DNA from: Tubiluchus corallicola
Lineage: Eukaryota; Priapulida; Priapulimorpha; Priapulimorphida; Tubiluchidae
NCBI GenBank assembly: GCA_030141605.1
Contig: JAQGDQ010000475.1
Span: forward strand, 72,001-136,000
Direction: 5' to 3'
DNA: 64,000 bases
Under the pieces are notes generated by a model. The model was not told where the DNA came from. It saw nothing but the letters and a program-made list of their open reading frames with translations, and made no database searches. Of the stretch, positions 10,283-21,857 are shown piece after piece (positions within the stretch are counted from its first letter, which is position 1; the number at the start of each line of letters is the position of its first letter). The position numbers and the translations under genes are program-made.

Positions 10283-10406
10283 AGCAAAACTAAAATAAAG
10301 ATCGTTAGTAACATTTCAAACTAAAGATTGTTAGTAAGTACTGTAATTATACTGTGCACAGATTTCTGTGTGAAATTTGACGGTTTTAGATGCAGTTAGT
10401 TCAATA

Positions 10407-10888
10407 CAGTCGACCTCGGATATAAGGGACACCTCCGGACTGGAAAAAATCATTCCTTATATCTGATGTCCCTTAGAGCCTAAGTTGAGTCAGACTGAGG
10501 GTGTATCTAAACCTGTATTTTTCTGTACTTTTACCCATATTTTTATGGAGTATTGCTACACATTCAATGTAAACGGTATGTAGGAAGCTCCTTCAGTGAT
10601 GAGAGGTGTATGTGACCGCGGAAACCGAGCTGTTCGAAGGTCGAGTTTGCAAAAAATTGAGGTTAAAAATCGATCAATTTCGCTTTGATCATAATGTCCA
10701 TTATATGCGAGGTAATTTACCTGGGTTTCTATTACACGGAACCTGAAGGTATCGTCCCTTATTACCGAAAGTCCCTTATATCCGAATACCTTATACATGA
10801 AGATTTTTACATAGGAAAAACATTACAAAAATTGGGTCCGCTGTTTGTGGTCCCTTATAAACGAGACCCTTATACCCAAGGTTGACTG
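10407..10888 (+). mobile_element. Pogo/Tigger-type MITE CAGTCGACC
   Basis: Ends are CAGTCGACCTCGGATATAAG and ACCCAAGGTTGACTG, each flanked by TA (10405-10406, 10889-10890). Several cccttata motifs near both ends are internal repeats of the terminus. It has no transposase and is about 482 bp long. Confidence 0.87.
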
Positions 10889-11339
10889 TAGTTGATTGTC
10901 TTTTGATAAATGGAATAGGGTTCTGCTAACGTATTTACATCGTGTAGAAAGAAAGCAGAGAATTTCTGGTGCACGAATCACCAACTTGGCAAAGACGAGT
11001 CAACTAAGTAAAAATGAATACAGTTTGAGAAAGAGCTTAGCAGCAATATAGTGTCATGCTTCTTGGTCGGTGTCACACATTATTTAAAGCACGAGACGAC
11101 ACTTCGTAAATAAAGCTTCAATAATTCGTCGTGAAATTTTGTATCACATACGCGATGCCTTATTGCATATAGAGCTTGTACTTGCAGTAACGCTGTACAA
11201 AACTTGCAGTGAATTAAACTCTTTTATGTACTTAATGGTGAACAACTTTATGATGGATTTCAGTCTCTTGTTTTTCATATTCTTAGCTAGATGGCGCAGT
11301 TCACAGTGTTTCGTACTTCCGTGTTTATTCGACTACTGC

Positions 11340-11873
11340 TTAAGGGAAGACCGGATGATTGTTTAGACTCAATCTCATTTTAACTTACTGGCCAAAATAT
11401 ACATTTTCTTGCATTTAAAAGTTAGCAAATGTTTCTTTTATTTGAATAATTAGCTTAGAAAGTTAATTAACGGCAACCAAACACAGCTACTGCTTACGTC
11501 AGAAACTAACCACAGTTTGTGCAATGGCAGGCATCTTCCCTTGCTCGTCAAGCGCATTTGCGTGTTACTGTTTAAACAAAAGTGGGCTTTATGTCATATG
11601 CTGTCAGAAACTAACAGTGCAGTTCATGATCATGTTTATCATGGTACCGCGTGCTATTTGTCGGCCACGCGAATGTGACAAAAAGGCACCATTGCCAATC
11701 TTGGTAGATTCACTGAGCCGGGTGTAGCGTGAAAGTTTAACGAAATTTGAGTATCCGAGGTAATTATTTTTTAATCTAAGCTTTGATTTAAAAAAAGCTA
11801 TTGTACTTTTCAATATTTTATAACATTCTTTATTCTGAACTAATGTTTACACAACCATCCGGTTTTTCTTTAA
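11340..11873 (+). mobile_element. MITE family B, copy 1 (TTAA target)
   Basis: TTAA flanks ends reading gggaagaccggatgattg and, at the other end, aaccatccggtttttct. The interior matches the reverse complement of 29846-30390, including a shared segment around the agctttgatttaaaaaaagc motif. TTAA duplications point to piggyBac-type mobilisation, although the terminal bases differ from classical piggyBac. No transposase is present. Confidence 0.85.
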
Positions 11874-12800
11874 TGATGAATTTTATGATATATTTTCAGT
11901 CTCTTGTTTTTCATATTCTTAGGTAGGTGGCGCAGTTTACGTTGTGTCATACGTCCGTGTTTATTTGACTACTGCTTAAAAATGGATGTAGCAAAGGGGG
12001 ATAATAATCGGTAATTTGGGGTTTTAATTGCTTTCTGTTTAGACTGGTCCGCCGTGTTTTGTCCCGTGACGTGCAAATTAAATGTGTTAAGTTTGTGTCA
12101 ATCTATCTAAAAGTGGGTGGTTAAGATGAAGTGATGGAAATTCCTGTTAAGTAGGTCAAACTGACATACTGTTAATAGACGAATTTAAAGTCTTAACCCA
12201 CCTTTCCGTACACGCATTGACTGATGTAATGTTTGTTTCTGAAATAAAAGATTATTAAACCAGCAATTGTGTATTTTCGGTTGCTTTGTTGTGACGGCTG
12301 CTTTATTTATATGTATTCCTTTTAGTAAATATTGCGAATGTCTAATGACGTCACTTCTAAATACTAATGCCTGTTCACTAAATCTAGACTGCTTTATTTA
12401 TATGTATCGCTTTTAGTAAATATTGCCAATGTCTAATGACGTCACTTCTAAATACTGAAATACCTACTCCCTCCATTTATACTGCTAATGCATGTTCACT
12501 AAAGCTAAGCTAACCACATGATGGCACAGTTTTCAACTAACCAAAAAATATGAATATTCTTACAGAATTGAGCTAACAATAATCTATTTTAAACAAGAAC
12601 AGCAACTCCTTGTTGCAACAGGCAGATTATATAAATAACAATGACCATGACACTTTTGATTAAAAAAGTTTTCTGCAAATCAAAAACGTGTCGAGCGAGC
12701 GAGCGCACGTCACTTACACAACGCATAGCACAACCTCACCTAGAGTCGTCAAGAGGGACCTGACCAAGATCTGTGTTTCGGAACTATCCATTGAGTCGGT
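11874..12800. other. Intergenic spacer with short duplications
   Basis: No gene was recognised. About 11885-11983 repeats the 95 bp that precede MITE B (11250-11342; shared cagtctcttgtttttcatat). A segment with atgtctaatgacgtcacttc occurs twice, near 12340 and 12430, in a 90-bp direct duplication. The rest appears unique. Confidence 0.7.
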
Positions 12801-13165
12801 AGTAATTTACTGTCCAAGGAGTAACGGGCCCAACACTGACCCTTGCTGAACACCAACAACATTCTCAAACGAATGTGACAAAACAGTCCAGATAATTTAC
12901 TGTCCAAGGAGTAACGGGCCCAACACTCACCCTTGCTGAACACCAACAACATTCTCAAACGAATGTGACAAAACAGTCCAGATAATTTACTGTCCAAGGA
13001 GTAACGGGCCCAACACTCACCCTTACTGAACACCAACAACATTCTCAAACGAATGTGACAAAACAGTCCAGATAATTTACTGTCCAAGCAATCACGGGCC
13101 CAGCACTCACCCTTGCTGAGCACCAACAACATTCTCAAACGAATGTGACAAAACAGTCCAGATAA
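12800..13165. repeat. 90-bp minisatellite, 4 copies
   Basis: The unit gaatgtgacaaaacagtcca ... ggagtaacgggcccaacact recurs at exactly 90 bp (12870, 12960, 13050, 13140). Because 90 is divisible by three, a frame is open on the minus strand across the array. I read it as noncoding. Confidence 0.95.
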
Positions 13166-13235
13166 CGCCATTCTGATGTCTTGCAACAATTTATTATACA
13201 TACGTAGAATACATACAGAAGGTACTTTCTACTAA

Positions 13236-13266
<31 letters not shown>

Positions 13267-14296
13267 GTGTTTATTCCAGAACAGAACAACAAGACTTCAT
13301 AAAATATACAAATAACCAATAGGTATAAGTACTTATCATGGTATAAAAGAAGGGCAGACTATTTCGAAAAACCGAATGAATAAAAGAATTATGCACAAAA
13401 TCGGCCACATAAGCATCATGATGTGTCACATTGCTTTCAAACAAAAGTGCGTTACTATATCATTTTATGCTAAAAGTTTTAAAAAATTTTAAAAAAATTA
13501 GTGATAGATGCTATCAGTGAATTCCGTTGATACGCTGAATTAAGTTCGCATGCAGTTTGCACATTTCAGACTCTTGCAAATTAACAAATACAAACATTAA
13601 CGACTAATTAACTGCTCTTGCATAAAAAATTTGCTAAAAACATTTGAAATCGATTTCAACTTCGTACGCGATACACTTATTGCAGACAGATGAAATGTAT
13701 AATGGAAATAGGAAAATTTGCTGATTTACATACTGTTTAGTAAGCCACACACAAACACAAAAACAATCGACCAATCACAATTGACTAGATATGATTAAAC
13801 AGAGTGGCGAATGGATCAACGTATGCTTAACTATCAATACCTGTAACAAAAATGTTGCGAATTTTCCTATTTTTTTATTTTCCCACCAAATTATCCCAAT
13901 TTCGTGGAGAAAAAACAGACAGATGGGAGCAGTTAAACTTGCAGGATCGGGGATAGTTCTGATATATACACAATTATCACAAAAAAGTACTTCAGTAATA
14001 ATATATCCTACAAGCAATCCGCTGCATATTCAAACATCCATCAGCAAAAATAAATACTCATTTGAAAATTAACGCGCCTCGTCTACATTTGCAAGAAGAC
14101 TTGGCAAGAAACCATCAAGAAATCCAAAGAGAAGCCAAAATGAAATTACATTATTTCACAATTAAACTCGGATGACCGTGACTAATTTATCATCGTATAT
14201 ATACTGTACAAAACAAATAAAAAACGTTGATTCAACAGGAAGATTAAACGGCGACCCTCCCGGGAGGTAAATTCTAATTACAGCGACCACGAGTGG
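13166..14296. other. Spacer / UBE2R 3' flank
   Basis: No gene or known element recognised. A (TA)n(TG)n microsatellite lies at about 13238-13267. The right part is probably the 3' untranslated region of UBE2R (minus strand), but I cannot fix its poly(A) site. Confidence 0.6.
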
Positions 14297-14531
14297 TCAT
14301 GACTCCTCGTTGCCGGAATCGTTGTCGTCGTCCAGGCAACAGTGCGCCTCCTCGTCGTCTTCCTCGCTGTCGTCGATGTCGTCGGGGTAGTCGTCGTCGA
14401 GAAAGTCGTGCATCATGTCGATTGAAGTATGCATGGGTTGCGCCTTCGTCTTGATGCAGTAGTCTTCGACGGTCATGGGAACGACGACGGCGTCTTTTTC
14501 TGCTTCGGCTCGAGAAGCTGCCACCTGTTTC
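14297..14531 (-). CDS. UBE2R2: UBE2R exon 5 (C-terminal acidic tail)
   Basis: Acceptor ctttgcag; 78 codons with the stop. It begins with [13 protein letters not shown], includes VEDYCIKTK, then the Asp/Glu-rich tail that binds the cullin basic canyon in CDC34, and ends SGNEES. The coding DNA is locally GC-rich (gac/gag repeats). Confidence 0.97.
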
Positions 14532-17500
14532 CTGCAAAGTAACAAAAATTTTGTGCGACACTTTGGCACCCACAACTTCATTTTTACACATACTCAGTAA
14601 AACACAAGACGCGATGCGAGCTGAAAAAATATTCACCACTAGATGGCGCCACCAGGGAATCAGAAGAACCAATGAAGATTCAAAGAAGAACAGGTGACAG
14701 ATTTAGATGCTGAGAGTTTTCTTTCTAATTTTACGCTAATATTAATTTATTTTACCTGTTGATAAACTGATAATACGGAGCTGAAAAAAATATTCACCAC
14801 TAGATGGCCCCACCAGGGAATCAGAAGAACCAATGAAAAGATTTTCAGATGAACAGGTGACAGATTTAGATGCCGAGAGTTTTCTTTCTAATTTTACACC
14901 AATATTAATTTATTTTACCTGTTCATAAACTAATAATACAGAGCTGAAAAAACTATTCACCACTAGATGGCTCCACCAGGGAATCAGAAGAACCAATGAA
15001 AAGATTTCCAGACGAACAGGTGACAGATTTAGATGCCGAGACTTTTCTTTCTAATTTTACGCCAATATTAATTTATTTTACCTGTTGATAAACTAATAAT
15101 ACGGAACTGAAAAAAATATTCACCACTAGATGGCTCCACCAGGGAACCAAGAACCAATGAAAAGCTCCCGCTATGACCATCTAATAACTATTTTCTGCAA
15201 CTTACTATTAGAAAATTGTGTGAACTCTGGCTGAGAAGCGACCCTAAAATAACAATCACTGAAGTAATTTCACAGCGTCGCCAAACAAAAGGGAAGTTAG
15301 TTTAGATTAAAAACTCTGTTGTAGAGTCCGACACATTCGGGTTTAGAGGATCTCGAAGATTTCAGCATATGAAGAGTACCTGTATTGCTGTTTGCCAGGA
15401 GGCAATTTTTAACACTTTTTAACTGAAGAGTTTGACATAACACGCTATGGTGATCAATCATAGCAAAGATGCAAGTATCTCGGTAGTCTGCTAACAACAG
15501 AAGACGACATATCAAGACGGAAGATAATGGCATTATCAGCTTACTCAAAACTCACAAAGGTTTTTGAGAACAGGAAGATTTCTTTGGAAACAAAAATTAG
15601 AATATTCTCAGCCTTAGTTGAAACTGTATTTCTGTATAAATCTGAGCTCTGGACATTAAAAGCAAATCATAAAGCTGAGAATAAATGCGTTTCAAAGGCG
15701 AAATTACAGAAACATTTTGGGTATTGGATGGCCAAAGAAAATTTCAAACAAAGATCTATATGAAAAAATAAAAGAAGAACCTTGGACAAGAAAAATAAAA
15801 AGACGCCGTTTAAGATGGATTGGGCATATGCTTAGCCTACCTGATGATATTCCAGTGAAGATAGCTCTTCAACAAGCCATTGAACCAGCTAAAAAACCTG
15901 CAGGAGGACAAATGTGAACATATTTAGATTTTGCACAGAAAGATTTAAACACTTCAGCATTGATCCTTAGAAATAAATGCACTTGGGGTATTGCGGCGAG
16001 TAGGGAGTCCTGGCATAGGGAGGTGAGCAGAATCATGTCCCTTGACGTATGATTCATTGGATGATGATGATCTGGCATAGGGAGGTGAACAGAATCATGT
16101 CCCTTGACGTGTGATTCATTGGATGATGATTTAACACATTTAACAATAAGAACTCCATGCAGTGTCAAGCAAATGTTTAACATTTAGAACGGTATATTAT
16201 TTGCAGTTTTACTTTTGCGATTAAAGGAACAATTCTAAAATTAGTATAATTGGAAACATTTATATTTGTACTTACGCTCTATGCAGCATGGCAGTATTAT
16301 ATGTAATTATTTTGTTGTTGTGATTTCAGCCTGATCATTGCTGCAATATCATAAATAAACCACTTTGATTCAGCAAAAACGTCCATAGTTATTTATGATA
16401 GTTAAACATTTGCTTGACACTGCATTAAGTTCTTATTGTTAAATGTGTTAAAGATTGCCTCCTGGCAAACAGCAATACGGGTACTCTTCATATGCTGAAA
16501 TCTTCGAAATCCTCTAGGGTTTAAAGTCTAAAAGTGGTTTTTCAATGCGCTATGTACTTCTTGTACAAAACTCTTGCGGCTGTGAGTGGTATCACACAGA
16601 CACAGCGCTGCTCAAACTATGAAACCACTAGTAATGCTTGCATTCCCTTAAAAAAGTACAAACTTTGCAAAATCATTGAGGTACGTTGTATTAAAGGATA
16701 AGAAAAGTAGGTTTTGGAAACATCGCCTCACAAAATTATATTACTTTGTAGCAATTTAATGCATTAAGGAAAGTATTAACATCTGTGGCGCCATCTATTT
16801 GGAAATCATCTAACTAGTAGTGAGGTCGATGAGTAGATAGCAAAACAAAGTGAGATCGATGAGTAATGCAAGGTACATCATTTATTATTTGAACGTACAT
16901 TAGTAAACCAAGCCCAAAGAAATGATTTTATTAGCACTTTGCCTACGTTAGATTCGGACTATGTTTTCTCTAGCCAGGATAATAATGCTATAAACGCTTT
17001 TGCAAATCTTATCTCGGATAAATTCCCATCGTTGTTCGCCCGTGTATAAACAGTCTGTTGGTCTTTCGCCCGTATATAAACAGTCTGTTGGTGATGAAAT
17101 TTTACAACTCTCCTCGCGTTTTCTATATGCTGCTTTTTTATGATTATGAGAATTTGCATTAGAATTGGTAATTATGTTTATTATAATTGTACTCGCTGTT
17201 TTTCATTGTGTATGTGTGTAAATTTTTGTTACTAAGTATTAAAATATGTTCGTTATGTTATACATGTATTATTATGTATTTATGTATGTACATCTTTTAT
17301 TATGTATGTATGTAGTGTTGGATTATAATTTGTAACTGTGTCTATTGTATATGATCGTTGTCGTTCAATGTGTCTCATGCGTTGGATTGTAAATTATATA
17401 TATATATATGTGAATAGGTTTCGTACGTTGTAAATGCTTTTAGAAATTTTAAACATATCCCTACAAATATCCCTCCCAGGAAATGTATTCTGTACATAGT

Positions 17501-17734
17501 TTTTAAAAATAAAGAATAATAACAATAATAATAATACCTAATAATGTTCTCGTATTCTTTCTCCTTGCCCCGGGAGTCCCTCCACCTCCTGTACATGACG
17601 GAAGCGTCTACGTTTGCAGGAGAGAATGTGTTTGGCTCGTTTAGTAGCGAGATCACACTGAGCAGAATCGTTCTGAAAGAAAATTACGCATTTCTCAGAC
17701 AGTAGAAACACGTGCTATTAAGATAACACAGCTA

Positions 17735-17790
<56 letters not shown>

Positions 17791-20700
17791 GTGTGTGTGT
17801 GTGTGTGTATAAATTTGGGTACAATTCAGGTACAATTTGTTAAACTAAACTAAAAATATGCACAAGATTTGTCACTGTTGAGCTGGTTTTGCTCAACACA
17901 CAACTGCACACCTCTTCGCTTTTACGTACCTAACATTTTGAGTAGGATTCCATCGTTCTGACGGCTGCTCACCGCTCTGCGGGTCATCAACAGGGGGATG
18001 CAATATCGATATGCACAGATCACCATTCTAAACAACAAATAAACAAATAACAACAAAAACAACAATCAGCAATAGTGAGTTTATTAAACTAAGATTTCTG
18101 CTATTACCTATCAGCTATTAGTAGTGCGTGATGCTAGACATAGACATAGAACATTTATTTTCTCCAATTAGTTTAACATCAAAAGTTTTTTAAATAATAA
18201 GCAATTATAATCATGGAGATAGGGTCATCTAGTCTCCTGTCCTTTCTTATAAATAGATTAGTATATTAAAAATTAACGGTGAAATAAATTGATTGACGGT
18301 GATGCTGCAGATAACAAAAACAAAAACAAATAAGAAAAAAATAATAATAAAAACAGTATAAATGATACAAATTACCCAAAAAGAAATGAAAACAAAAAAT
18401 ATTAAAGTCAGGTACCTAAATCTAAACAAAACAATAACTTATTCAGTAGTTAGGATTATTACATGTAGTAGTTTCAAATGGGGTCTTATTAACAGGGGAA
18501 TTTGACCAAGGTTAGTGAGTAAAGTTAGAAACTGAGAATATGGACAGAAAAAAATAAGCATGAAAAAAGTCTTACAAATCTTGCTTATTAGTCTTACAAG
18601 TTATGTACTACAGGTACATCCATTTAGTAAGATTTTTGTGTAACAAATAACAACAACAACAACAACAATCAGCAACAGTGAGTTAATAGTTTGCCGTTTG
18701 AATGCAGAGAAAAAAATTCAAAACGAATCTAAAAATACTGTAATATTTTTCAACTCGAGAAACCAGACTGCTTGCAAAAAATTGTTTATAAAGTGTCAGA
18801 ATGTAATCCTCGAGTGCAGCAGAGTTACTGCATGTTTTTACTGTTGTATGAAACCAGAGATTTTCACTAAGCCTAAGCGTAGACTTTCTAAAATCTTACA
18901 AGAACAAAATATGAATCACCTCATAAACATTTGGATGCCAAACTTTCGAAAGGAAGCGAAGACTTGGTGGAGAATATGGATAATCTGGCGGGAATTTCAT
19001 GTGTGCCTGAAATTTGAAAAATTCAATTCAATAACACCTTTATTTATATTTTGAGCCTTATCTAATAGCGCAAAAGTATATCGCAGCCGAATGACAAAGG
19101 TAATTGTGTCACACAGCACATATAATTACCTGTCACCACCTAATGGCTGAAATGTAAAATATTACACAAATATATTTACAAATTATGTATTTACACAACT
19201 TTGCTTATTTGGTTTGATGTAACGGATAAACAATAATTTAAATTTTACATCATATTTTACCTGAAAGAGCAAAAACAAGATGTGATTAAAATGAGCATTC
19301 ATTTTCTCTACCAAAAAGCGAATTCGAATCGAACCGAATTTGTGACTTTCGAATTATCGAACTTCAGTGTTTCCAATTCGAACCGAATTCGAATTAAGAT
19401 TGAACGATCTTCGAAAAAGTTTTCGAACCTTGCATGCATATCACTACATTTTGCTCTGCAATAAAACGACTAGTAATTTGTTTAAAATTGTGTGCAGAAA
19501 TCACAGCTAAATTATGCTAATTGCGTGATGTTTCAATCGTTTTAGTGATAAAGAACAAATGTGATTGAAGTGATGAATATTCTAGTCTATAGTTTTGCAT
19601 TCGAATCGAGTTCGAACCAAAAAAAACTCGTTCGAATTGAATTTGAACGTTCGATGCTCACCCCTAGCATTCATGCGTTTACTAAGGCTATTTATTAATG
19701 TAAATAAATTATATTCTTCTATTTATATAAATAAATTCCTTAATCATCCAGTACTTTTTAATACACTAGGAATATTAAATCTTACGAATTGTTGCTATTT
19801 TTCCTGGAATGATATAAAGAAACAGATTGCAACTGTTTACAATCTCTACTCAAATTCACAAGTTACTGATAACCACCATATCATCCATATGTGTACTTGC
19901 GCTGGCTACAGCGACCTTTGGCCAGTAAAGTCTTTCATCAAATTTTCACTCTATCACAAGGCAAACTTGTAGTACAAACAGACGGACTCTAAACCGATTC
20001 ACAGGCTTCGATAAGTGAAACAACCAGAGATGTGTCAGGGTCGTCAAATTTAAAAATTAGTCAATGTTTTTTTGCCTACCACCATAGGGTTACCATATTG
20101 TCTGAGTTGAAAAAGAGGACACGGTGACTTGGCCTTCATTTCATCTGTAAATGCACACTGTCGTTTCGGCATTGTTACTTTCTAATTAAATTTTACCAGT
20201 TGCTCAAAACTGCAGTGAAACTATACAAATTTAAAGAAATTCACATAAAAACAAACAAAATGGCTTCCGAAAGCTGACGTCATTTTAAGTCGTTAGCGAA
20301 TATGCCGAGTATCGACAGCGGTGTGAGTCGTGTGACCCATAGTGATGTGCGAATCGCTTACTTTTGTTCAGTAAATATGTACACAAATCTTTTACAAGGA
20401 TTGCATTTTAAGATGTTAGCAACATCTTGTATAAAAAATTAACGAGCTTTTCTTTGTCTTGTACTGTCCTAAGCCTCTGCAGTTGGCAACGTCCGTACAT
20501 ACTTACGGATTGAGGCAAAACACGGACAAACTGCCGATATTTCGAAAACCCGCCCGGACAGAGGCCCAAACAGAGGACGTGTCCGGGGAAACCCGGAGGT
20601 ATGGTAACCCGATGCCACCATTCATTGAATAATTTACTACATTAATTTGGTCAGCACCAAAAATGAATGAGGAATGACTCAGCAAATATTCGCCTTGCTA

Positions 20701-21419
20701 AATTTGCAGCAAAAAATTATGGATATTTTCGAGTGAAGCTTGGAAAGAAACTGAAAAAATTCATTGACTACTTTGTAAACAATCAGGCTTGGGACAAAAG
20801 TAGTTGACTTCAAATAAAAAAAACATCTCAAAATCAGTCGTATTGGCAAATTTTATGCTTATTTAAGTTATAGTTCATTAATGCTAATTTTAGGTAATTT
20901 TGCGTAAATTTTTAGTGCTTCAGCCCCACCAGCTCTGTTAACTAATATTTCACTGATGGTATTACATTCTTTCCAATTTGTTCAATTTATGCTCAATTTA
21001 TTTCATTTTGAAAAAAAAAGAAAATAATTATACTATAGAATCTAACATAAGACTGCGGCGGTTATAAGTAGTACTGGGCTATTGGAATTACAAAAATCAT
21101 ATTACAGTCAATCAGATACTACTCCTGCTTCCCAGTAACAGGGCTAACTGTAAACAAAGCCCTTTGTTTATACACTATGTTTACACCAAACTTGGCGAAC
21201 AATGCAACAAAAATAACAAATGGTGGTAATACAAAGCTATACCTTAAAGTATCCGCCTTCATATAGTGTATCTGGTGGTCCAAAAATTGCCACTTCCCAT
21301 TCAAACAAATTGTCATCATTGAGTAATTTCACACGAAATCCTTCAACTGGTTCTTCTTGGATATGTTTAAACTCCAAAGCTAGTGCCCGCACGGCACTAT
21401 TGCTAGGCACAGCAGCCAT
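14297..21419 (-). CDS. UBE2R2: UBE2R/CDC34-type E2 ubiquitin-conjugating enzyme
   Basis: This family transfers ubiquitin from E1 to substrates bound by cullin-RING (SCF) ligases and builds Lys48 chains, in cytosol and nucleus. Exons in transcript order: 21419-21243, 19006-18920, 18027-17930, 17672-17538, 14531-14297. All have AG/GT borders; phases are 0, 0, 2, 2; total 243 residues (vertebrate paralogues about 236-238). The UBC fold shows [20 protein letters not shown] and [15 protein letters not shown]. Catalytic Cys is at residue 93. The Cdc34-specific acidic loop follows ([20 protein letters not shown]). The C-terminal tail (about 185-243) is very rich in Asp/Glu and ends SGNEES, as in UBE2R1/R2. 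Start: the ATG at 21417-21419 fits the family length. It is head to head with PTPN9 and tail to tail with ubiquilin. Choice between R1 and R2 is arbitrary for an invertebrate gene. Confidence 0.97.
14615..15160. repeat. About 162-bp array, 3.4 copies
   Basis: Units begin gagctgaaaaaatattcacc and contain cagatttagatgccgagagt; starts are at about 14619, 14779, 14941 and 15107. It begins about 85 bp from UBE2R exon 5, inside the last intron. The first unit is diverged and partly overlaps unique sequence. Confidence 0.95.
15340..16522. mobile_element. Long inverted-repeat (foldback) element split by a LINE
   Basis: The left arm (gatttcagcatatgaagagt ... gtttgccaggaggcaa at 15352-15406, continuing at 16130-16180 with acatttaacaataagaact and agtgtcaagcaaatgtttaa) is the inverse of the right arm at about 16395-16520. 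Each arm is about 120 bp. A LINE fragment interrupts the left arm. No coding capacity was seen. Confidence 0.85.
15416..16129 (+). mobile_element. Non-LTR retrotransposon family A, 3' fragment
   Basis: The translation resembles the region C-terminal to the reverse transcriptase of LINEs: [20 protein letters not shown], a frame change near 15720, then [15 protein letters not shown]. It ends in two roughly 60-bp tail repeats with gattcattggatgatgat. An 8-bp target duplication TTTAACAC borders it (15408-15415 and 16130-16137). It is 5'-truncated and dead. Related copies lie at 25195-25750 and 48410-49890. Confidence 0.88.
16523..17537. other. UBE2R intron 4 remainder
   Basis: Mostly AT-rich unique sequence. 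A 5' fragment of MITE family A (ttaaaggataagaaaagtag) starts near 16692. A duplicated gtataaacagtctgttggt motif lies at about 17044-17093. No exon was seen. Confidence 0.6.
17538..17672 (-). CDS. UBE2R2: UBE2R exon 4
   Basis: Acceptor ttctttcag, donor gtatta, phases 2 and 2. It encodes [20 protein letters not shown] and the following [16 protein letters not shown], the C-terminal helices of the UBC fold. Confidence 0.97.
   Translation of the reverse strand, partial: NDSAQCDLATKRAKHILSCKRRRFRHVQEVEGLPGQGERIREHY
17735..17808. repeat. (AT)n(GT)n microsatellite
   Basis: About 50 bp of alternating AT followed by GT repeats, 63 bp from UBE2R exon 4. Confidence 0.97.
17930..18027 (-). CDS. UBE2R2: UBE2R exon 3 (catalytic cysteine)
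   Basis: Acceptor gtttag, donor gtacgt. It begins [19 protein letters not shown], so it holds the active-site Cys93 and the acidic loop insertion diagnostic of Cdc34-type E2 enzymes, and ends at WNPTQNV plus a split Arg codon. Confidence 0.97.
18028..18919. other. UBE2R intron 2
   Basis: Intron with an A-rich AACAAAAACAAAAAC tract, CAACAACAAC runs, and a copy of the actaagatttctgctattac seed found in the 8050-8350 array. No exon seen. Confidence 0.6.
18920..19006 (-). CDS. UBE2R2: UBE2R exon 2
   Basis: Exactly 29 codons, phase 0 at both ends, acceptor tttcag, donor gtgatt. It encodes [14 protein letters not shown] and KVWHPNVYE, the HPN motif region. Family members usually have FPIDYPYSPPTFRFLTK, so there are several conservative differences here. 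Confidence 0.96.
19302..19666 (-). mobile_element. hAT-like MITE family D, copy 1
   Basis: Contains many aattcgaatcgaaccgaatt motifs; one end reads cgttcgatgctcacccct. The same ends and interior occur in opposite orientation at 38937-39290 and 46441-46804. Noncoding; the target duplication is not clear. Confidence 0.78.
19667..20095. other. UBE2R intron 1, unique part
   Basis: AT-rich intron. An open stretch on the plus strand (about 19680-19970) has no recognisable domain or codon signature, and I do not call it a gene. Confidence 0.5.
20096..20610 (+). mobile_element. MITE AGGGTTACCATA, copy 2
   Basis: Close copy of 9752-10282 in the same orientation, with ends agggttaccatattg and ggtatggtaaccc. 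It sits in UBE2R intron 1. Confidence 0.88.
20611..21242. other. UBE2R intron 1, exon-1 proximal part
   Basis: No exon or known repeat recognised; AT-rich with an A-run near 21010. Confidence 0.5.
21243..21419 (-). CDS. UBE2R2: UBE2R exon 1
   Basis: 59 codons from the ATG, donor gtatag. It encodes [20 protein letters not shown] and then the [14 protein letters not shown] motif of E2 enzymes. Confidence 0.97.
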
Positions 21420-21824
21420 TTACAATGCTTAGACGCTGTACTTTATCCTGTAATACTTAAAAACGGATGTTAGTTGACACAAATTTATAAAAAAACTGAA
21501 AATTTGAATGAAATGAAAGGCTACTGTATTTTACAAGCCAGCTGACAAAGATGGTGTCTGGTTAATGACGTCATAATTATACACCGGAAGTGAAGAATTT
21601 TACAAATCTTTCCTTTTACCTGTGACTACTGAAACAGTTTCGCCGGACAGTGTTAACCAAACAATTACGTATTCCTATAGCCACCAAGTGCTTACACTTA
21701 AGATATACATAAACCAAGATATCTTGGACAAAACGCCCCACAAATAACACTGCTTCTCCGTCTGATCGAAAGTTCCGGTTTATTGACTCAACAGCGCATG
21801 CGTTGATAAATGTCTGTTTTCAGA
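21420..21824. promoter_or_regulatory. Bidirectional UBE2R/PTPN9 promoter region
   Basis: The two start codons diverge across 405 bp. The spacer holds a full CRE palindrome TGACGTCA (21566-21573), an ETS-type CCGGAAGT (21584-21591) and an NRF1-like GCGCATGCGT (21794-21803). These motifs are typical of TATA-less housekeeping promoters. No TATA box was placed. Shared use by both genes is inference. Confidence 0.75.
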
Positions 21825-21857
21825 ATGGCTGCCGTTCTTTCTCCAGAAGAGGAACAG
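21825..21857 (+). CDS. PTPN9: PTPN9 exon 1
   Basis: 11 codons, [11 protein letters not shown], donor gtaaca. Human PTPN9 has LTPEEEQ at the same place, which supports this start. Confidence 0.9.

Noticed and set aside
12749-13201. 150-codon open frame with repeated SGLFCHIRLRMLLV
   Set aside because: Produced entirely by the 90-bp array, whose period is a multiple of three; no domain or exon support.
14274-14672. Arg-rich open stretch on the minus strand
   Set aside because: It is another reading frame of UBE2R exon 5 and adjoining intron; the Asp/Glu-rich frame is the real one.
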